Source: Bacillota bacterium
Lineage (GTDB): Bacteria > Bacillota > Bacilli > Bacillales_B > DSM-18226
NCBI GenBank assembly: GCA_030705665.1
Contig: JAUZQA010000190.1
Coordinates: 1-7,645, forward strand
Length of the DNA stretch: 7,645 nt
Direction of reading: 5' to 3'
In this document: one piece after another, positions 5,786 to 7,645 of the stretch
Numbering within the stretch: position 1 is the stretch's first letter
Layout: each line of letters begins with the position of its first letter
Notes under the pieces: model-generated
The model's database searches: none
The model's input: only the letters and a program-made list of their open reading frames with translations
What the model was told of the DNA's origin: nothing
Program-made: the position numbers and the translations under genes

Positions 5786-5902
5786 ATGTAAATATAATGG
5801 TTTATAAATGTACTGCTTATTGAATCCAATTTAATTACTCTTTACGACTTGAACTTTCAATGGGAAAATAATGATGATAGTTCATTAGAGGGAGCTTTTC
5901 TT
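5786..5902 (+). other. Intergenic region before the topoisomerase gene
   Basis: This 117-nt AT-rich stretch separates the cydAB terminator from the topoisomerase gene and should hold its promoter. I could not pick one: TTGAAT near 5819 is followed 17 nt later by a poor TACGAC, and TTGAAC near 5849 has a TAATGA only 14 nt away. No RNA gene or operator is evident. Confidence 0.35.
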
Positions 5903-7645
5903 ATGAAATTAATAATTACAGAAAAGCCATCTGTAGCAAAAAATATTGCAGATGCTTTAAAAATCAAGAGTCGAAATGATGGATACTTTGAAGGTAACGG
6001 CCATATCATTACATGGGCTTTTGGCCATCTTCTCCAACTTTTTGATGCAAAAGATTATGATGACAGAATGACAAAATGGAGTATGGAAAACTTTCCTTTC
6101 ATACCACCTAACTTTCGCTACAAGGTTAAAAGTGATCCTCGAAATAAGGGGAAAGAAGATCTTGGTGCGAGGAAGCAGCTCAAGCTAATTTATGGTTTAC
6201 TAAAACGTGATGATGTTGATATGATCATCTCTGCATGCGATTTTGATAGGGAAGGCCAAATCATTGGGGATACCATTATATACAATCTGAAGACACAGAA
6301 ACCTGTTTTTCGCCTGTTGCTAAACGAGTGGACATCTGAAGAAGTGTTAAAAGGGCTTCAACAAATTAAGCCTAATATTGAGATGAAACCACTTCAAGAT
6401 GCAGGGATTGGGCGGCAATGGGCCGATTGGGTGATTGGAATAAATTTAACTTCTGTCGCTACGTTAAAGTATCAGAAAGGAAAAGGGAAGGCACTTAATA
6501 TCGGCAGGGTTCTCTTGCCAACATTAAAAATAATTTATGATCGCGATAAAGAGATAGAAAATTTTATCCCAGAGGAATACTTTAAACTAACTGCTACATT
6601 TAAGACCTGTGACGGTAAGGAATATGAGGGAACATATTTTGAAAATGAAGAGGATAAATTCAAAAATAAAGCTACTTTAGAAGAAATTGAACAAGCCTTA
6701 AAGAATCAAACAGCAACAATTATCGATAAACAAGTAGAACGAAAAAGGGATTATCCGCCTTATTTATTTAATCTTTCAAATCTGCAAGGATATATCACGA
6801 GCAAATACAAAGGATGGACTTCAGATAAAGTACTTAAAGTCGCTCAATCTCTTTATGAAAAAAAATACATTACTTATCCAAGGACGGCAAGTGTTGTATT
6901 AGAAGAGAGTCTTATCGATAAAACAGCAAAGGTATTAAATAATTTGAAAAAAGGGTTACCGTATGAGAATGAAATAAAGTTTACCAGTTCTAAGCGGATC
7001 TTTGATAATTCTAAAGTGGAAAGCCACAGTGCCATAATACCAACATACTTGATTCCTAAATCCCTGACAAAGGACGAAGAACTCGTTTATATTGCTATTA
7101 AAAACCGTTTCATTATGCAATTCATGCCTGTGGCCGAATATGAAGAGACAAAAATAATCACTCAAATTAATAATAGTAATATTAAGGGGATCTTTATTTC
7201 TAAAGGAAAAGTCCAACTTGTTGAAGGCTGGAAAAAGGTTGAGAAAATTGAATCCAAGGATACCATCTTACCTTTAGTTAATATAAATGATACGGTTACC
7301 ATAGCTGATCACAATCTATCCTCTCACGTTACGAAACCGCCTAAACATCATACTGAAAAAACCTTATTGAGGGTAATGGAGACCTGCGGTAAAGGCCACG
7401 AGGACGAAGAAAGTGAAGAAATGATGGCTGCGATTTTAAGCGGTTATAGTATAGGCACTCCAGCAACAAGAGCTGAAACAATTAAAAAGCTCAAAGATGT
7501 TGGCTATATTGAGACCCAAAATAAAAACTTACTTTGTACAGAATTAGGGAAAAGACTTGTTGAGACATTTCCAGTAAAAGATTTATTCGACTTGGAATTT
7601 ACCGGGCGTCTGGAAAAAACACTATCGGATATAGAAAAACAAAAA
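5903..7645 (+). CDS. topB: Type IA DNA topoisomerase (topoisomerase III-like), C-terminus cut by window edge
   Basis: The 581 visible codons encode a type IA topoisomerase, an enzyme that cuts one DNA strand through a tyrosine link and passes another strand, relaxing or decatenating DNA. The N-terminal TOPRIM domain has E7 (ITEKPS) and the metal triad D113, D115, E117 (CDFDREGQ). The catalytic tyrosine is Y325 in YITYPRT. Other landmarks are LFNLSNLQ (288-295), SHSAIIPT (374-381) and GTPATRAETI (518-527). Family members of this kind run to about 700-730 residues, so 120-150 residues are missing; no zinc finger is seen in the visible part. Several features differ from B. subtilis TopB as I recall it: the N-terminal MKLIITEKPS, DFDREGQ in place of TDAGREGE, and the extra stretch around residues 76-92. 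It may therefore be a second paralogue, like the additional topoisomerase III of the B. cereus group. GAGGGAG (5888-5894) lies 8 nt before the ATG. It has its own transcript. Confidence 0.92.
   Translation, partial: MKLIITEKPSVAKNIADALKIKSRNDGYFEGNGHIITWAFGHLLQLFDAKDYDDRMTKWSMENFPFIPPNFRYKVKSDPRNKGKEDLGARKQLKLIYGLLKRDDVDMIISACDFDREGQIIGDTIIYNLKTQKPVFRLLLNEWTSEEVLKGLQQIKPNIEMKPLQDAGIGRQWADWVIGINLTSVATLKYQKGKGKALNIGRVLLPTLKIIYDRDKEIENFIPEEYFKLTATFKTCDGKEYEGTYFENEEDKFKNKATLEEIEQALKNQTATIIDKQVERKRDYPPYLFNLSNLQGYITSKYKGWTSDKVLKVAQSLYEKKYITYPRTASVVLEESLIDKTAKVLNNLKKGLPYENEIKFTSSKRIFDNSKVESHSAIIPTYLIPKSLTKDEELVYIAIKNRFIMQFMPVAEYEETKIITQINNSNIKGIFISKGKVQLVEGWKKVEKIESKDTILPLVNINDTVTIADHNLSSHVTKPPKHHTEKTLLRVMETCGKGHEDEESEEMMAAILSGYSIGTPATRAETIKKLKDVGYIETQNKNLLCTELGKRLVETFPVKDLFDLEFTGRLEKTLSDIEKQK

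Noticed and set aside
6956..7216. 86-codon minus-strand frame inside the topoisomerase gene
   Set aside because: It is a shadow of the topoisomerase frame, with no ribosome binding site or recognisable protein features.
1..7645. CRISPR array, insertion sequence, tRNA or rRNA genes, toxin-antitoxin pair or defence cluster
   Set aside because: No regularly spaced repeats, transposase motifs, terminal repeats, cloverleaf sequences or recognisable defence proteins were seen; the genes are ordinary chromosomal families.

Overview
The window reads as a low-GC Gram-positive chromosome segment, most likely from a Bacillaceae member (Bacillus or a close genus). The signs are AT-rich DNA, strong AGGAGG-type ribosome binding sites, Rho-independent terminators, a cold-shock protein nearly identical to Bacillus CspD as I remember it, and a ypdQ/ypeP/ypeQ/cspD neighbourhood like the one I recall from Bacillus subtilis.

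Left part (1-2625). A minus-strand pair comes first: an EamA-family membrane transporter cut by the window edge, preceded 4 nt upstream by a small RNase HI-like gene (ypdQ). Divergent from these runs a plus-strand pair: a second, larger RNase HI-like gene (ypeP) followed by a small zinc-finger gene (ypeQ). This pair converges on cspD (minus strand), with a shared hairpin terminator between them. cspD has a clear promoter and a leader of about 100 nt.

Middle (2766-3309). A small gene of unknown function (85 codons) has its own terminator. It is followed by a non-coding region that forms the cyd control region: a candidate extended -10 element and two tandem Rex-like operators 30 bp apart.

Right part (3310-7645). 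cydA and cydB encode the two core subunits of a cytochrome bd-type quinol oxidase and are separated by a single base. A strong terminator follows cydB, so no cydC/cydD genes are attached to this operon. After about 117 bases comes a type IA topoisomerase gene (topoisomerase III-like), truncated by the right edge after 581 codons.

Most genes here are housekeeping or respiratory genes with recognisable families. I see no mobile element, CRISPR array, RNA gene or clearly new multi-gene system. The points most worth a second look are the Rex operator pair in the cyd leader, the overlapping alternative hairpins after cydB, the two complete RNase HI-like genes side by side, the unidentified 85-codon gene, and the apparently non-standard topoisomerase III.
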